From: CAZKFN01 sp964552035
Lineage (GTDB): Bacteria; Bacteroidota; Bacteroidia; Flavobacteriales_E; Vicingaceae
Reading direction: 5' to 3'
NCBI GenBank assembly: GCA_964552035.1
Contig: CAZKFN010000010.1
Coordinates: 1 to 44,237, forward strand
Length of the DNA: 44,237 bases
Below the pieces are notes generated by a model. The model was not told where the DNA came from and did no database searches. It saw only the letters and a program-made list of their open reading frames with translations. Positions 44,157 through 44,237 of the stretch are shown in pieces (the first letter of the stretch is position 1; every line of letters begins with the position of its first letter). A program made the translations under genes and the position numbers.

Positions 44157-44237
44157 TCACTTTATTAACACAGAAACCAACAACCGAAAAATAATACTGA
44201 TATTTCAGTTGCCTTACTTTATATATCGATAATACTG

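Overview
The window comes from an AT-rich member of the Bacteroidota; genus cannot be fixed from sequence alone. Four things point there. Several promoters match the Bacteroidota pattern TTG-N17-22-TAnnTTTG. There is a PorW/SprE-type lipoprotein of the type IX secretion system. The ATP synthase operon runs atpB-E-F-H-A-G with atpD and atpC absent from its downstream end. YwqK/MORN and RHS-associated modules of the Bacteroidota style are present.

Region 1 (1-3960) is accessory DNA. It holds two orphan C-terminal pieces of RHS polymorphic toxins, each followed by a small gene that could be its immunity protein: a three-helix membrane protein after the first, and an exported MORN/YwqK-like protein after the second. 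The second toxin piece is frameshifted. Around them sits a family of short hairpin repeats whose stem bases change together, a ~90-bp direct repeat flanking the second module, a 71-nt nested stem-loop and several long palindromes. This is the most unusual part of the window.

Region 2 (3960-19040) is mostly housekeeping: a membrane adenylate cyclase fused to an HD domain, methylmalonyl-CoA epimerase, a HAD phosphatase, a PLP decarboxylase, a YpdA-like disulfide reductase, NAD-dependent DNA ligase, a glycosyltransferase with an MsbA-like ABC exporter, and a minus-strand VWA-dxr-rseP cluster. rseP carries an in-frame TGA where a glycine codon is expected.

Region 3 (19214-32443) is a surface polysaccharide locus. 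It encodes a Wzx-type flippase, four glycosyltransferases, WecB, a Wzy-type polymerase, an initiating sugar-phosphate transferase, a DegT aminotransferase and a CapD/WbpM-type dehydratase. Dehydratase, aminotransferase and initiating transferase together suggest that an amino-dideoxy sugar is the first residue. An outer-membrane barrel gene and an ArsR-type regulator sit inside the locus and share a bidirectional terminator.

Region 4 (32540-44237) is the cell envelope and energy block: a GH3-family enzyme and an M23 peptidase on the minus strand, then PorW/SprE, bactofilin, AtpZ, an AtpI-like protein and atpBEFHAG on the plus strand. atpA is interrupted by two in-frame stops (TGA, TAG) with no change in length. 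A strong hairpin lies between atpE and atpF, and a 30-nt perfect palindrome follows atpG. No rRNA, tRNA, CRISPR array or insertion sequence was recognised.
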